From contig QANZ01043845.1 in the NCBI GenBank assembly GCA_003254925.1, positions 1 to 64,000 of the forward strand: DNA of 64,000 nucleotides, in the 5' to 3' direction. Positions 44,802 through 57,240 of the stretch are shown here, in pieces. Below the pieces are notes generated by a model. The model was not told the DNA's origin and ran no database searches. It saw nothing but the letters and a program-made list of their open reading frames with translations. The DNA comes from Chamaecrista fasciculata. Its lineage: Eukaryota > Streptophyta > Magnoliopsida > Fabales > Fabaceae. Both the position numbers and the translations under genes were made by a program. Every line of letters starts with the position of its first letter. Position 1 is the first letter of the stretch.

Positions 44802-45774
44802 ACGAGAAAACTAGCAACTCGGTCCCTGAAATTTGGACACACTGGCTGATAGATCCCTGAATTTTCGAAATTGTACAAGCCATTCCCTGAATTTGAAAAT
44901 GATATACTTTTAGGTCCCTTCGTCAAATAGCTGTTACAAAAAAGCTGACGTGGACATAACGAACGCTGATGCGTCCCGTTATTTGCCACGTCAACACTCG
45001 TTATCCTAAAAAAAACTTCCACGTAAGAAAAAAAATGCCACATAAGCTTTTTCATTAAAAAAAATTGTTGGGCAAATAGGTCCCTGGCCAAAACGAACGT
45101 TTTGGCCATTGGACAATAAGTCTCTGACCTATTTCAACCAACCACAATCATTACATACCCTTTTATATAATTTCACGCCCTATTTAACATCATTTTTTCT
45201 AAAATCACCCAAACACCAATACATCATTTCATCTCATCCAATTCAAACTTAATCTCATCTCATCTCATAAACTTGACTTGGATTGAAATAGTATGGCCCC
45301 CAAACAGGCCCTTAGGAACCAAATTGCTACGGGCCAAAAAATGCGTTTTAGGGTTTGGGGTTTAGGATTTTTAATATTTTTAAACACTAAATTGGAATGT
45401 TTGGAAGAGTTTTGAGACACTTAATAATTTTATTTTGAGGATTTGGGACTAAAATGAATGAAGATGATGAAAAAAAAAAAGGGAAATTGAGAATAATGAA
45501 ATAAAAATGGGTCATGGACTTATTTGGCCAACGAATTTTTTTTTAATGGGAAAGCTTATGTGACATTTTTCTTCTTATGTGGCACTGTTTTTTTTTAGAA
45601 TAACAGGTGTTGACGTGACAAATAACGGGACACATCGGCTTCTATTATGTCCATGTCAGTTTTTTTGTATCAGTCATTTGACAGAGGGACCTAAAAGTAT
45701 GCCGTTTTCAAAATTCAAAGACCTATCCAACCAGCATGTCTAAATTTCAGGGATCGAGTTGCTAGTTTTCTCGT
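44802..45774. mobile_element. Foldback element, 'ACGAGAAAACTAGC' family
   Basis: The ends ACGAGAAAACTAGCAACTCG and CGAGTTGCTAGTTTTCTCGT are near-perfect complements. The arms (about 310 bp each) keep GACGTGGACATAA / TTATGTCCATG and CAAATAACGGGAC / GTCCCGTTATTTG in order. The centre holds a Tourist-like MITE piece. No coding capacity or clear target duplication. Confidence 0.75.
45128..45311. mobile_element. Partial Tourist-like MITE inside the foldback
   Basis: Near-identical to 891-1075 (CAACCACAATCATTACAT, CAATACATCATTTCATCTC) and ending in CCCCCAAACAGGCCC followed by TTA. Only the right end of the element is present, as in the first copy. TTA fits the 3-bp preference of PIF/Harbinger. Confidence 0.68.
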
Positions 45775-46025
45775 AAAAAACCCTAACCCAATAATTAACA
45801 GAAAAAACAAAATTAAAAATAAAAAGGGTCGTGGTCTTTTTTTTTTTTTTTTGATGATAAAAAGGGTTGTGGTCTTGTGGCTACTACCATATCCACAAGT
45901 CTTAACTTTTGGCCATACATAAACAACATAAACATAGGAAAAATGAAAAAGGCAAGAAAAAGAAAACAACCAATTAGAACAAAAAAGTGTAAGTGGGTGG
46001 GCCCAAACATGGCCCACACTCCTTC

Positions 46026-46325
46026 ATTCTCTCTCTCTCTCTCTCTCTGCATCTTCTTCTTTCTCTCTTCCGAACAAGGCGATTCGTGTGGCTTAGGAGC
46101 GAAGAAAGCGATGCTTTTCAGCTTCTAATTTCTCTCATCTCTCTCTCTTTCTCTTCATTGTCGGCGTATCTTCTTTCCTTCTCACCTAATCGATTCTTAT
46201 CTATCTTGTCCGAATCTCCCTAATCTTCTTCACCTTCCGCTTCGATCCTTATCTCTCGATCCGGGGAATTCCAATTTATGTCTGCTGATCTTGGACTTTT
46301 CATCACAGTCTTCGAATTTTCTGAG
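46026..46325 (+). promoter_or_regulatory. CT-repeat and 5' leader exon of the gene at 47473
   Basis: A (CT)n run at about 46029-46048 starts a pyrimidine-rich leader that ends at a good donor (CTGAG|GTATCG, 46325/46326). The matching acceptor is TTTTCAG at 47438, so a leader intron of about 1.1 kb is likely. The promoter would lie just upstream of 46026. This is inferred from sequence signals alone. Confidence 0.55.
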
Positions 46326-46942
46326 GTATCGACTTTCTTCTCTGTAGCTTTTCTATCTACATTTCAACTTAAATGTAATTCTGCAAGTTCTCTTCTCTTT
46401 CGAGCTTGAATTTGCTTTGTTGCTTGAATTTGTTCTTTTGTTTCCTGTTTTCAGTTAGAGCCAGAATTTTTTGTTATTTTCATGAAAGATCCTTCAATTC
46501 AAAAGCCAGATTCTCTCTTTTTTTTCATTCCTAATTAGTTTTTGGGATTTAATAGCTTAATATGAAGGTGGGTTGAAAGTGATTAGATTTTGTAATTTAT
46601 GTGACTGATACAATTTTTAGTATTAGACAATTTAGCGTTGACATATGTGGAGGTTTTACACTTAGCATGAGTTGTTGCTTGATCATGAAGACCATGACAA
46701 CACGGTAAAGACCGCTTATCCCACAAATTAGGCTGTAACTGTGAGGAGAAGGCGACCTAGGAATGATTTTCATTATTTTAGCAGTGAAAGTGGAGAGGCA
46801 GAAAGTGACTATGCAAAACTATTATAGTGTCTCAATGCTTTGAATTTTTTCACTAAATCATGTTGCTCCTACCAAGAAAAGCACGTCTATAATTTAGTTC
46901 AGTTGCTGTATCTACAAGAGGTCATCTTTTAATTCGAGATTA

Positions 46943-47375
46943 AAACCTTATTTTGGTCCTTAATATAATAGTTGTAATACTTTTGAAGTTAGTCTTAGTC
47001 CCATTTAAATAGCTAATCTTGCCAGCAGTTGTATACAAGTGTATTCCCTCCCTTGCCCCCAAATTTTGGATCTTCAACAATTTGGATTCTTGCCCATGAG
47101 TAACTTGGGTAAAAAGGATACAGAATAAGGAATATTTGTCAAATGAAGCTTGTAGTTTTCACACCATGGCATAATTGGTTGCCATTTAGTGATGCCATGT
47201 GTAAAAAACATGCCATGTCACTATATTTTTCAGCAAGGTTACCAGTTCCCTAATTAAGGGACTAGATTGGACGAACTTTGAAAAATGAGAAAATAGAATG
47301 AGAGAAAAAATTCTTTGAAGGACCAACTTGAGAATTGGTCCATTGGAGGATCAAAACATGGTTTTTTGTCTTTAA
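46943..47375. repeat. Foldback MITE in the leader intron
   Basis: The left arm AAAACCTTATTTTGGTCC pairs with the right arm GGATCAAAACATGGTTTT. A second paired block is present (AGTCTTAGTCCCATTT with AGGGACTAGATTGGAC). It lies within the intron and probably does not affect the coding exons. Confidence 0.5.
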
Positions 47376-47472
47376 TTAATACCTTATATGAGTGTCAAAT
47401 ATCAAAATATTTAACCCTGTTTGACTTTCTATTTTCAGGTCACTTTTAAGAAATACTAGGAATAGATTATTT

Positions 47473-50392
47473 ATGCAAGAGAAAATCAAAATGCCTGATC
47501 ATATTGTACGAGCATATAATGACAACAAGGTAATGGATGCTCAATCAGTGCATGGTTACCAATCAGTATGGATGGCTCATTGGAAGAACACAAGCTCTAA
47601 GGCAGCAACCCAAGATGATCGTAATCATTTGCCAGTTGATTGTGAGTCTAATAGAGAAATTAAAGATGACATCACTGCTGGGCAGGATAATGTACATGGT
47701 GGGTCAAATGTTGCAATAGATATTTCTAAAAGGAAAGGAGCAAGCAGAGAAGCAACTAAGGCAACAACGGTTGCCATCATGAGTGAGAATCTGACAGAAA
47801 ACCCAGGAAAATCAAATACAGGAAGTTTGGATTTCAAATCATTTCCTATTTTCAACCAATCTGAAAAGAGAGATGGTACTTTGTCGCTAAAGGGGGAACA
47901 GTATGCCATTTCCCATGTGGATGTTCTGAAGTCTCAAACTGATGCAAGCCTTGGAGATAACAATGTTTCTCCCAGCAAAACTGAGATTCACTTTCCTTCA
48001 GCATCAGCACATCTTCCTCCGAAAGCTGAAACACTGTCAAGAGAGTGTCACTTGTGGTCCGAAAGAGTTTTACCTAAAAATCCACTGATGAAAGCTCCAG
48101 ATGACTTTGTAACGTCAACTTCTGACATGATGCCATATGCACTTAATAAAGGTAAAAATTCAATGCCCTCTTCATATGAACAGTGTGAAATATATCAATC
48201 AAGCTACAAGTTAGCATCTAGGGAGCATTTCACAAGTACTAGTTGTCATAGCTATTCTTCACTTCTAATTCAAGAGAAGAAAATAAGTAGTCTGTTAGAC
48301 CCCCGGACATCTTGGTTTTCAAGATTTAAGCAGAGTGGTCCTGTTCATTTACCCCATGATCCCTCGGCTAACTGTTATGGGGATCAGGATTTTGTTAGTG
48401 ATCACCACCAGAAGATGCAAAGTTATACTGGTACTGGATTTTATCATGGAAGCTCTCCACTACTACAATTGCCCAGTTCTGCTCAGGATGTGAACACTAT
48501 GAAGAAGTACACTACAATAGGCTTTAGAGATTATTCATCAAGAGGTCATCCTAAGTTTTCTCAGACACCTCACTATTTACTGATGTCAGAAAATAATGAT
48601 GTTAACTTGACTGACAGAGGTCAATTCCATCAAGACTCAGTCACTCCTACCAAATCAAACCAAATTACTATCACTGAGATACCTGATTCCCCTTCACCCA
48701 TCGGTGAAAATCCTCAGGAAGCTCAGGTGGGCTCCACAAATAGGGAAGTAAAGGTAAATGTCCAAGATCTTAAAGCTACAAGTAGCTTGAATAATGAATC
48801 ATCCGCTGAAACTGATACTTTGGACATAAATGCTTTACGGGAGGATCAGCTTCCTGGTAAGAATCTACTCTTTTAAGTGACATCCCAAACTCTTTTTTTA
48901 GGTCTCTTATAATAAAATGATTTCACAAGTGATATTTTTGTAATTGTTTAAATACAATTTTCATGTTTTCATTGAGATTTTTATGTAATTTTTAGTTTTC
49001 TAGATGATATTGTGGTCTGCAACATGTTTGTTGCCTTTTTATGTTGTTTTCCTTTTTTTAAATTCTAGAGTTTTCCTTTTATTTGCAGGTGACCTTACAT
49101 TGCCATCAAATAAGGTAATTTCTGCAATGCTTGATCTTCTGGATGCCATTTCATTTACTGTTCAAAATTTCGTTTCAGCAATTACCATATTGCTTGGTCT
49201 TCTGGACGCTGTTTGTTTATTCACTTTTAAAATTTTACTTTCTTGCTTAAGCGCTTGAATAATTAATGTCTTCGTTTTCAACAATTTCTATTTCATAGTC
49301 TTGCTTTTGGGAAAAACAGGAATTTCTTTGTTTTTATGTTCATTGTAATTGTGAGAAATGCAATAATGCGCGGCATATTTCAGAGCTACAGCCAATCTGA
49401 ATTACATTGCTTCTTCATACCTGGACTTGCTTAGTAATATATTTATGTTTGCATCTGCTAGTGATTAGCTCTAATATTGATTTATATTACAACTTTATTT
49501 GTTACAAACTATGCTGGACGATAAGTACCTTCGCTGTTCTGGTTTCTTAGAGCGTTGGCTTGCAAGAAATCATTATTTGCTGGAAATTATTTTATGAGGA
49601 CATATCGCACGAGTAAAATCTGATAGTATTTTAAAATTTGAGATGCTAATAAAGGTAGTCGTTTTGTAGTGCCCCAAGGAGCCCACATGTCAAGGTGCAA
49701 CAACAACTGCTAGTGAGAGAACCAATACAGAACTAGTGAATATAGCAATTCCGGATATAAACCAAGGGCCTCTTGTGCTTCACACTCTGACAAGATCACT
49801 TGATGACAGGGAGATTAGTTCATCAAGAACCCAGAGTCTCGATGCAGAACATCTCCTTTCTCATGTAAAGGAGCCTGGAGAAGAACCGAGCACCCGATGG
49901 GTCAAACGACTCAAGTCATGTTCCTCAGATTCTGCTCTTGGCACCAAGAGTGAAAAGATTGGAGAAACTTCTTCCCATGGAAAAGTTAATATGATTTTCA
50001 GTAAAATTATGAAAGGTAGCAAAACTAGTTTGGACCCCAAGCTAATATCTCTCACTGAAGAGCAGAATGCACCAGATATACTAGAAACCGTGTCATCAAA
50101 TGGCAAGTCCACTTTTGTCAAGACCAAGCAGACTGTAGAAGTCGCACTTTCTCATCCCTGGATTCGAAGATGGAGTCATGATAGTGCTGCATCGTCCCCG
50201 ACAGACCGCGGCGAATCAATGGAGCTTCAAAAGCCACATTCTTCAGACAATGTGATGGAAGAAGGGTTTCAAAAGAAGCAGTATCCAAGCATTGCTGCTA
50301 TGGCCCTGATGGGGAAATCAATGGGTAATCTGCATCCATGTCAGTTTGTTAAAAAGGGACCCCTTCTAGTTTGGAATACCGAGAAATTATAG
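47473..50392 (+). CDS. Conserved plant protein of unknown function
   Basis: Three coding exons, 47473-48856, 49089-49114 and 49670-50392, join in frame to 710 aa. The middle exon is only 26 nt (a micro-exon giving about nine residues). The protein is hydrophilic, rich in Ser, Lys, Asn and Asp, with no signal peptide, membrane span or catalytic motif I recognise. Ordered, Trp-rich patches stand out: HGYQSVWMAHW near residue 30, HLWSERVLPKNP near 195, and a C-terminal set of STRWVKRLK, HPWIRRWSHD and YPSIAAMALMGKSM followed by LLVWNTEK. I recall similar uncharacterised proteins in other dicots, so these patches are probably conserved. A nuclear, disordered scaffold or regulator is one guess only. 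MPDHIV at 47491 is an alternative start. Confidence 0.82.
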
Positions 50393-51748
50393 GACTGTAG
50401 GCTGTATGTAGTTCTAATGCCTCATGAAGTTATACTGGGAGACCATTGGATAAGTTCTTTGAAGAGCATACTCAGAAATCCAAGGGGTTAAGGTTACCTC
50501 TTCTGTGGCTGCTTTTGTTTCCTAGAGCGACGTACTTCGGCCATATGCCGGGATCATTTTGGGGAGATGATATTTTTGCAGAGACTGAATGGTATGTGCT
50601 TGTTAAAGGTTTTCAGTAAATATATGTTCAATATGCCTCCATATCTATAGCTTTATGAAAGGAGGACTAAGCTGACTTACTTCACAACCATCAAAGGATG
50701 TTTCTTATTCCACTATCACTATAGAATCTTGTTCTCTTCATATTTGGAGTATCTAAAGTGTAATATAAGAATTTGGATAATCTTGCTTAGAGAGATAAGC
50801 TGTGTCATGTGAAGAAAGATAAAGACACTGTAAGTAGAACTTGAATAATGAACTCACCAGATATTTGAATTTGTGTCTATTCCTATTATTACACAACACG
50901 TTTTTAAGTCATTGCATGCATCATAAGTTAGTGTCTGAGCGTATGCATTCTGCATTTATATATTTATAGTGGAATGGATGTAAAGAACTGACAATTGTAC
51001 ATGTAAAAAATGGAGAGGAGATCACAATTGTTCATTATGAAAAATCTTGAAAAATGCTAAAGTAATTGTTCTGATTTGACCTTTAACTTGAAAAGCTGCA
51101 GGAGAGCAAACTATTGATGCCAAATGATGAAGCATTGACACATGAAGAAACGTATTTGGTTCTTATGAAATGAATATTTTTGTGAGATTTACATGAAGAT
51201 AAGAATAAATGGAAAATGAAATGAAAATTTCATATAAAGTTTTGGTCTTTATTAAACGCGTGAAACACAATGTTCCTATAAATCTTTCTCATTCATAAAT
51301 AAGTAGAATGTCGATTGTATCGCTTTTGTTTCATTTAACTGTACTAAGTGAAATCATGTTTTTGATTAAAGACGAAAAAAAAATGCCTTTCTCTGGCCTT
51401 TCGTCTAAGATCATGTTCTTATCAATTGATTAAACACGTAAAAGAATCAACCAGTAAAGAATGTTGACCAACGAAAAAACCATACCACAATAATTTATTC
51501 TTCTAGTTAATCGTTTTATTTTAATTCAATAGTTTGACATGCTCTTTCAGTAATTGTCTGTCATCAAGACAGTTTGAGAGAAGAAAAATATGATTTTACA
51601 ACATAGAAAAAGGGAGATGGTTCAGCTAATTTACACTTTAACTACCTTATCTCCCTGGTTTAATCAAAAGATAAATCATTCTTGTCAACTTGACCCCAAA
51701 ATTGACATAATTAACACTCCAATGGAATTGGGATTTTGACTGCCATGA
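50393..51748. other. Convergent intergenic region (3' ends of two genes)
   Basis: Holds the 3' UTR of the plus-strand gene and, from the right, that of the minus-strand PV42-like gene. No third gene was found. Confidence 0.5.
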
Positions 51749-54700
51749 TCAATTATTACGAAATAAAGTTCCATCTTTTACATGACAACCGCTCTGTTCC
51801 AAGGCACATTGAAAAAACCCACCTCCATCAATACTGGAACTCACACATGGAGGAGCAAACTGCAGAATAATATCTCTCAGTGTGATCATTCCTATAACTT
51901 GTTCATTGTCATTGATCAGAAAGCTGATCCTACTATTCCTCTCTGTCATATTCTTCATCAATTGCTTCAGTGTGTCGCTTTTCTTGCTTGTCAATGGTGA
52001 GTCCATTCTCGGTATGAAGCTTTTCAGCTGCAGATTTCTTTTTATGAGAGAAGCTCCGCTGTCTAACTCGACGGCTTGATCAGCGACGATTTTGTCAGTC
52101 TCTAAGCGAATGAATTCTCTAACAGTTAATCTCCTGTTTTTTCACAAAATTGGCATCATATTCATTTTGTTTACATTGATGACTTTTTCTTTTTTCTTTG
52201 GGTATACAGAGAAGCAAAAGTTTAAACCTACAATCTCCTATTATCTATATTTTAGGAGACATAAGTATGTAGTCAATCATCTTTATCCTAGAATATAATA
52301 CCAAAATTGAGAACATAAAGGATCAAGATACATTAGTTTTTGTTACACACGGCAATAGCGAATATAAGGTATCAGTGTACCGAATGTTTATCCAGTGACT
52401 TAATAATGAAACAGTTTAACTCAGCACTGTTGTTGTGCACTTGTCCTTTATATATATATATATAATACTTAACCCATTAGCTTACTTTCTAAGGCTAAAG
52501 ACAAAAGGCAAGAGATAAAGCAGGTAGGATAAGTTTAGAGCTTACTTTCTATTTCTAAAGAGGTCATCATTGTCTACAAGATGATAGACATCCCTGTTCC
52601 TCACCATACCAATGAGCTTCTTACTTTGCGGATCTACAACTGCTACTGCACAAGTTCGGTTCTTCCAGAGCAAATGTAAAGCATCTGAGACAGTTTGGTT
52701 CCCAAATACATAACTAGCATTTTCTTGGGTTTCAATTCTGCGGAAGGATGAAACGGGGTTAAAGACCTATATTAACAGTCAAAACAAGAAGCAATGGTAA
52801 TTATATATAAATAAATAATGTAAGAGCTGAATACTTGAGATCTGACAAGGCCTTGTCTGCAATACTATCAAACCACTCTAGTCCGGTTGATTCAAGAAGC
52901 AATTGAACTAAAGCATTCTAGCACAAAGGCAAACATGTCACTTATTCTGCATAAATAAATTTTTTAAAGAAACAAATTCACTCATTTGTTTTTGCTCGAT
53001 TTTAAAGAAACTTCTCAGTATGTGCAGTGCAAGGCACCAATGGAAGCTCACCAAAATAAGTGTGTTCATGAATCTTATGACTTGAAATGACCCCTCCTTT
53101 GGTGAGTTTTAACTTTAAACTGCTTAAGTACAATTTCTATGTCCATCAAAATCAGCTAATATATGGCATCTCAAGACTCCGTGTGATTCTATAACAAGAT
53201 AGTGTTTAAACCTTTCTTTCTGCATTTAAATAGGTAGTAGATACCTGCGTAACTATACCAATGACTTGGGGATCTGACTGCTGCACAACAGGCAGAACAA
53301 ACAGCTCATGCTTAGAAAGAAGAAGCAAGGCATGAAGAAGTGTGTCATCCAAGCGTACAGGGACAAACTGTTCCCAAAGGAATGGCTTAGCCAACTCACC
53401 CACCTTACAAGAAGAGAGAGTTACACAAAATGCAAAAGTTGTTCAGACAATGATTTTTTCAAGGAATGAAAAACACATGCGTTTCAACTATCCAAGCAAA
53501 AAGAGACTAGTAGAGAGAAAAGTCACCTTGGTTTGCCCAATCTGAGGAATCTGGTCCAAGGTGGAGAAAAAGCCACTGTTTCTCATTTCTCCTTGACCTT
53601 TGGTCGTGGAATTTTGTCTGATATTTTCAAATTCCTAAAAGCAATACATATATAAGATTCCTAATCAGAATGCTGAGCAATCTACTTGAGTGGGGGAGAT
53701 TGCAGATGTAACTTAATGGGTTCGATAATCCAAGAATCAAAGTAAATAAACTTAACTATACTTTATGCCTTAATTGTGCATAAAATTTTAGTTTGTCCCT
53801 TGATATTTATTTTTTTCAATATCATCATCTTTTACCTTATAAAATGTAGTTAAATAAATATGGGGGGTCCCATAATCAATTGAAAGTTTAAAATAATTCC
53901 TTGAATATGAATGTGTAAAAAAAGTTTTTTTATCTCCCATAAATGCTCTAAATCATCAAATTTGTCAACCTATGTTCGTTTTCCTTAAATTGGCTAGTGT
54001 CTCAATCTAGGATTTATATTTTTCATCAATTAAGAGACCCAATAACTAACTGGGACCCCAAGTTAGAACTATCTCGCAATAAATGGGTCGTTGAACTGGT
54101 GACAAAATAGAAGACAACAGAACAGACCTTCTAATTTTTTCAACTTATGGAATGAATTTAAAATTTTAAACTAATTTAACCTAAAATGTCAGTTACTCAC
54201 TAGTGTTTTCTTCCAACTAATTCTGTGAAATACCTAGACTAGAATGCTAGAAGAATCAATAGTTCAAACTCAAAAGCATACCTCAAGACACCAAAAAACC
54301 ATGTTTGGGAAACCAATGAAACCAATATAGCGATATGAAAACTTCATGCTGGTGGAATCAGGGTCCAAGACATCGGCAATGGGTGCACCAACAACATCCT
54401 TTTCGTACAGGAATTGAATCGCATTCTTTACACTGTCCCCGGCTTTCACTTCCAAGGCTTAACAGAGAAAAACGAAAGACATGGAATCGCGAAACGAATC
54501 GTGAGATAAGATTGATTCATCAAGTGGGTATCAATATTCAATAACAATAACATCGTTCGGCAACAACAATTAAGGCAAAATTAGATTAGTAGTACCGACT
54601 GATTTTTGGATTCCGGAAATGGAACTGAGGGGAATGCGATCGAGAAATTGTTGGAGAGCAGATCCAGGATCTAATTGCGAATGCTTCTCATCGCTGGTGT

Positions 54701-54755
54701 TGTTGTTGTTGAGGTTTGTAGATTGTTGCTTCATTATGTGCGCTACTTCCTGCAT
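51749..54755 (-). CDS. PV42A: CBS-domain protein, SnRK1 gamma-like PV42 type
   Basis: Related to the gamma subunit of SnRK1/AMPK kinases; PV42 proteins bind SnRK1 partners and, in Arabidopsis, are linked to pollen and seed development. Exons on the minus strand: 54755-54596, 54457-54282, 53634-53527, 53403-53245, 52917-52835, 52737-52546, 52133-51749, joining in frame to 420 aa. Four CBS repeats can be followed: LEVKAGDSVKNAIQFLYEKD (about 55-115), WEQFVPVRLDDTLLHALLLL with IGIVTQ (about 155-200), VFGNQTVSDALHLLWKNR with LIGMVRNSDVYHLV (about 240-295), and LTSKKSDTLKQLMKNM with VIGMITLRDIILQF (about 345-400). The last 25 residues are Gly/Ser/Cys-rich. No kinase domain is present, as expected. 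The a versus b type is my best guess. Confidence 0.9.
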
Positions 54756-55732
54756 GATCTTGGACGAATTTTTTTGGTATTTTCTGTTTGGTTTCTCTTT
54801 TTGTGTTGTTTCGGTGTCTCCAATTTCGACATCACCGCCATCTCAGGGTGTTTTTGACTATGCCAGTTAGAAGTTTTAGACGTTTTTTTGGACAAAATTC
54901 TATTTTGCATCCCTAATGTTTACCTAAAGTTTCGTTTTGGTCTATAATATTTTTTTTGGCTAAAGTGCACTTTTGGTCCCATAATTTTGGAAAAGGTTTT
55001 GATTTGGTCCCATAACCTTTTTTGTTGCAATTTTGGTCCCATAACTTCTGAAAACGTCTCACCGTTGGTCCAAGCTAATTTTCATCCATCCTATAACTTC
55101 ACCCATATTTGTCACGCCACAATCCAACTTAGGGTGCGTTTGGATTGGAAAGTTAAGGTAAAGGAGGATAAAGGAATGGGGTAGATAATAAAGGAGAGGT
55201 AAAAGATTTGTATTATATAAAGGAGGTTTTTAGTAAATGTTGTTTGGGAAAATGAGAGATAAAGGAGGAATTATTATGTGAAATTATTTTAAAGGGTATG
55301 TAATTATTGTGGTCGGTTGAAATAATTGTATTGGTATTTTAAATTTGTATAGGGATAAAAATGGTATAAATAAAGGAGTGTTAATTTGGTGCTTGTTTTG
55401 GTGTTAATAAAGTAGTATGATGTGTTGGCCAAAAAAAAAAAATAGTATGATGTAATAATTGTCTCGAAATTTGTGCTAAAGGAGAAGTTAATAAAGGAGA
55501 TTTTTGGACTGGTAAGGTAAAGGAGGATGAAGGTGTGAATGTGGGACCAAAATGTAATTTTTGAGTATTGAATTGTAAATTTTTGGGACTAGATTATATA
55601 TTTTTCCTATTTACTGTCTTTTAATTTTATTTTAAAATTTTGATACTACAAAAAATATTACCTATTTATATAATAGAGGAGGGACCAAAATGTATATTTT
55701 CTGGAGTATGAATTATGTATTTTTCTAAATTT

Positions 55733-55866
55733 TGTTCTTCATTAGTTGCAGAACCAACAACATTAGTCATATATATACTGAATGATGGACCAATATGAAT
55801 TTTGTTCTTCATTAGTTGCAGAACCAACAACATTAGTCATATATATACTGAATGATGGACCAATAT
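55733..55866. repeat. 64-bp direct tandem duplication
   Basis: TTTGTTCTTCATTAGTTGCA through ATGATGGACCAATAT occurs twice in tandem with no difference I can see, so the event is recent. Confidence 0.9.
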
Positions 55867-56261
55867 ATATATTTTTTTTATATGAATTATACATTTTTTT
55901 CTCAATATTGTATAGTACAAAAAATATTATCCATATATATACGAGAAGAGTGACCAAACTGGAAAGTTTTGAGATTCGAGAATTATAATTTTTTTCTTAT
56001 ATTGATTTTTTTTTATTTTTTCACCACAAAAAAATTACTCATATATGTGTTAGAGTAGGGACCAAACTGTAATTAAATTTTCACACCAGCAAAAATATAT
56101 TTTTCTCATTAATGTTTTTGAAATATGGTTATAAAAATTTTCACACCACCAACAATATTATCCTGGGATCTGATTACACTAAAAAAATATTATTAAAGTT
56201 GGACTGATCAGTGATTTTCGTTGTCGAATGAGACAATAAAAAATATTATCCATATACCGAA

Positions 56262-56362
56262 AACAAAAAAAAAATAGTTGCAACATGCCCAAGGGAATTC
56301 GAACCCAATCTCGTATGTTTTGTGCATATATGTTATGACCGCTAAGCCACACACTGAAGATT
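56262..56362 (-). mobile_element. Short tRNA-derived SINE
   Basis: On the minus strand a TGTGGCTTAGCGGTCATAAC box A lies about 45 bases before the box B GGGTTCGAATTCCC. A pyrimidine/T-run follows near 56262-56272. This is the internal pol III promoter of tRNA-type SINEs. It does not fold as a true tRNA with a normal 3' acceptor. Confidence 0.68.
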
Positions 56363-57003
56363 GGTAACTTGAATCAAAATTGAGCCGTTATCCGCTATAC
56401 ATACATTTATATCTATATCTATACTATATTATATGTCTGAGGAGCTTTTTAGTAGTCGGTCATTTAAAACTATAGTATAAAATAAATAATTTCAAATATA
56501 ATCTATTAAAATAAATAAAAACAAAATGAAACAAATCATCCACGTCCTGTTCAATTGTTCATCCCACGTCCTCATTTTATTTCAAATATAATCTATCAAA
56601 ATAAATAGAAACAAAATAAAAAACAATTCACTCACATTCATTTTCAAGTTTTCAACCCAAAATGAATGTCCAGCCCCACGTCCTGTTCAATTGTTCATCC
56701 CTCCTCATTCTCATATTTATTATTTAATTTTATTGAATCTAACACATGTACGAGTAATGAACCAAAAATTATAGGACCAAACTATAATTTACTCGTATAT
56801 GTGTCCAGCCCACTTCCTGTTCAACTGTTCAATTCATTATTCACTGAATGGACCAAACTGTAATTACTCCTCATTCCCATATTTATTGTGGTGAAAAAAT
56901 AAATAATGAATCTAAAACTTTATTTTTAGATTCATTCACATTCAGTCATAAAATTATAAGAAGAGTAATTTTCTTTCTACAAAAAAATGAAGTTTTAATT
57001 TAA

Positions 57004-57240
57004 AGGGTAAATTACACTTTGGTACCCTGTGGTTTGATCCTATTTCACTTTGGTACCCTGTGGTATGAAACTTGACACTTTGGTACCCTGTGGTATTCTC
57101 CATTAACACTTTGGTACCCTTTGGGGTTATTTTGTAATTTTAACCATAACAAATTTTGCAAAAATTACATATTGACCCCAAATTTTTTTCAAAAATTACA
57201 AATAAGTCCCTGGATACATATTATCTAGGTACTAAAATGA
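57004..57240. mobile_element. Half copy of the 12327-12756 Mutator-type MITE
   Basis: GGGTAAATTACACTTTGGTA and repeated TTTGGTACCCTGTGG units match the left half of the intact element. The copy stops at an N (57241) right after the centre of the palindrome. The missing half may be a real deletion or an assembly collapse of the hairpin. Confidence 0.75.

Noticed and set aside
44723-45109. 128-codon minus-strand frame
   Set aside because: It runs through a foldback arm; the translation follows the repeated arm sequence and has no family match.
56290-56360. tRNA gene on the minus strand
   Set aside because: Boxes A and B are present, but the arms do not make a full cloverleaf and a T-rich tail follows, so it is a SINE.
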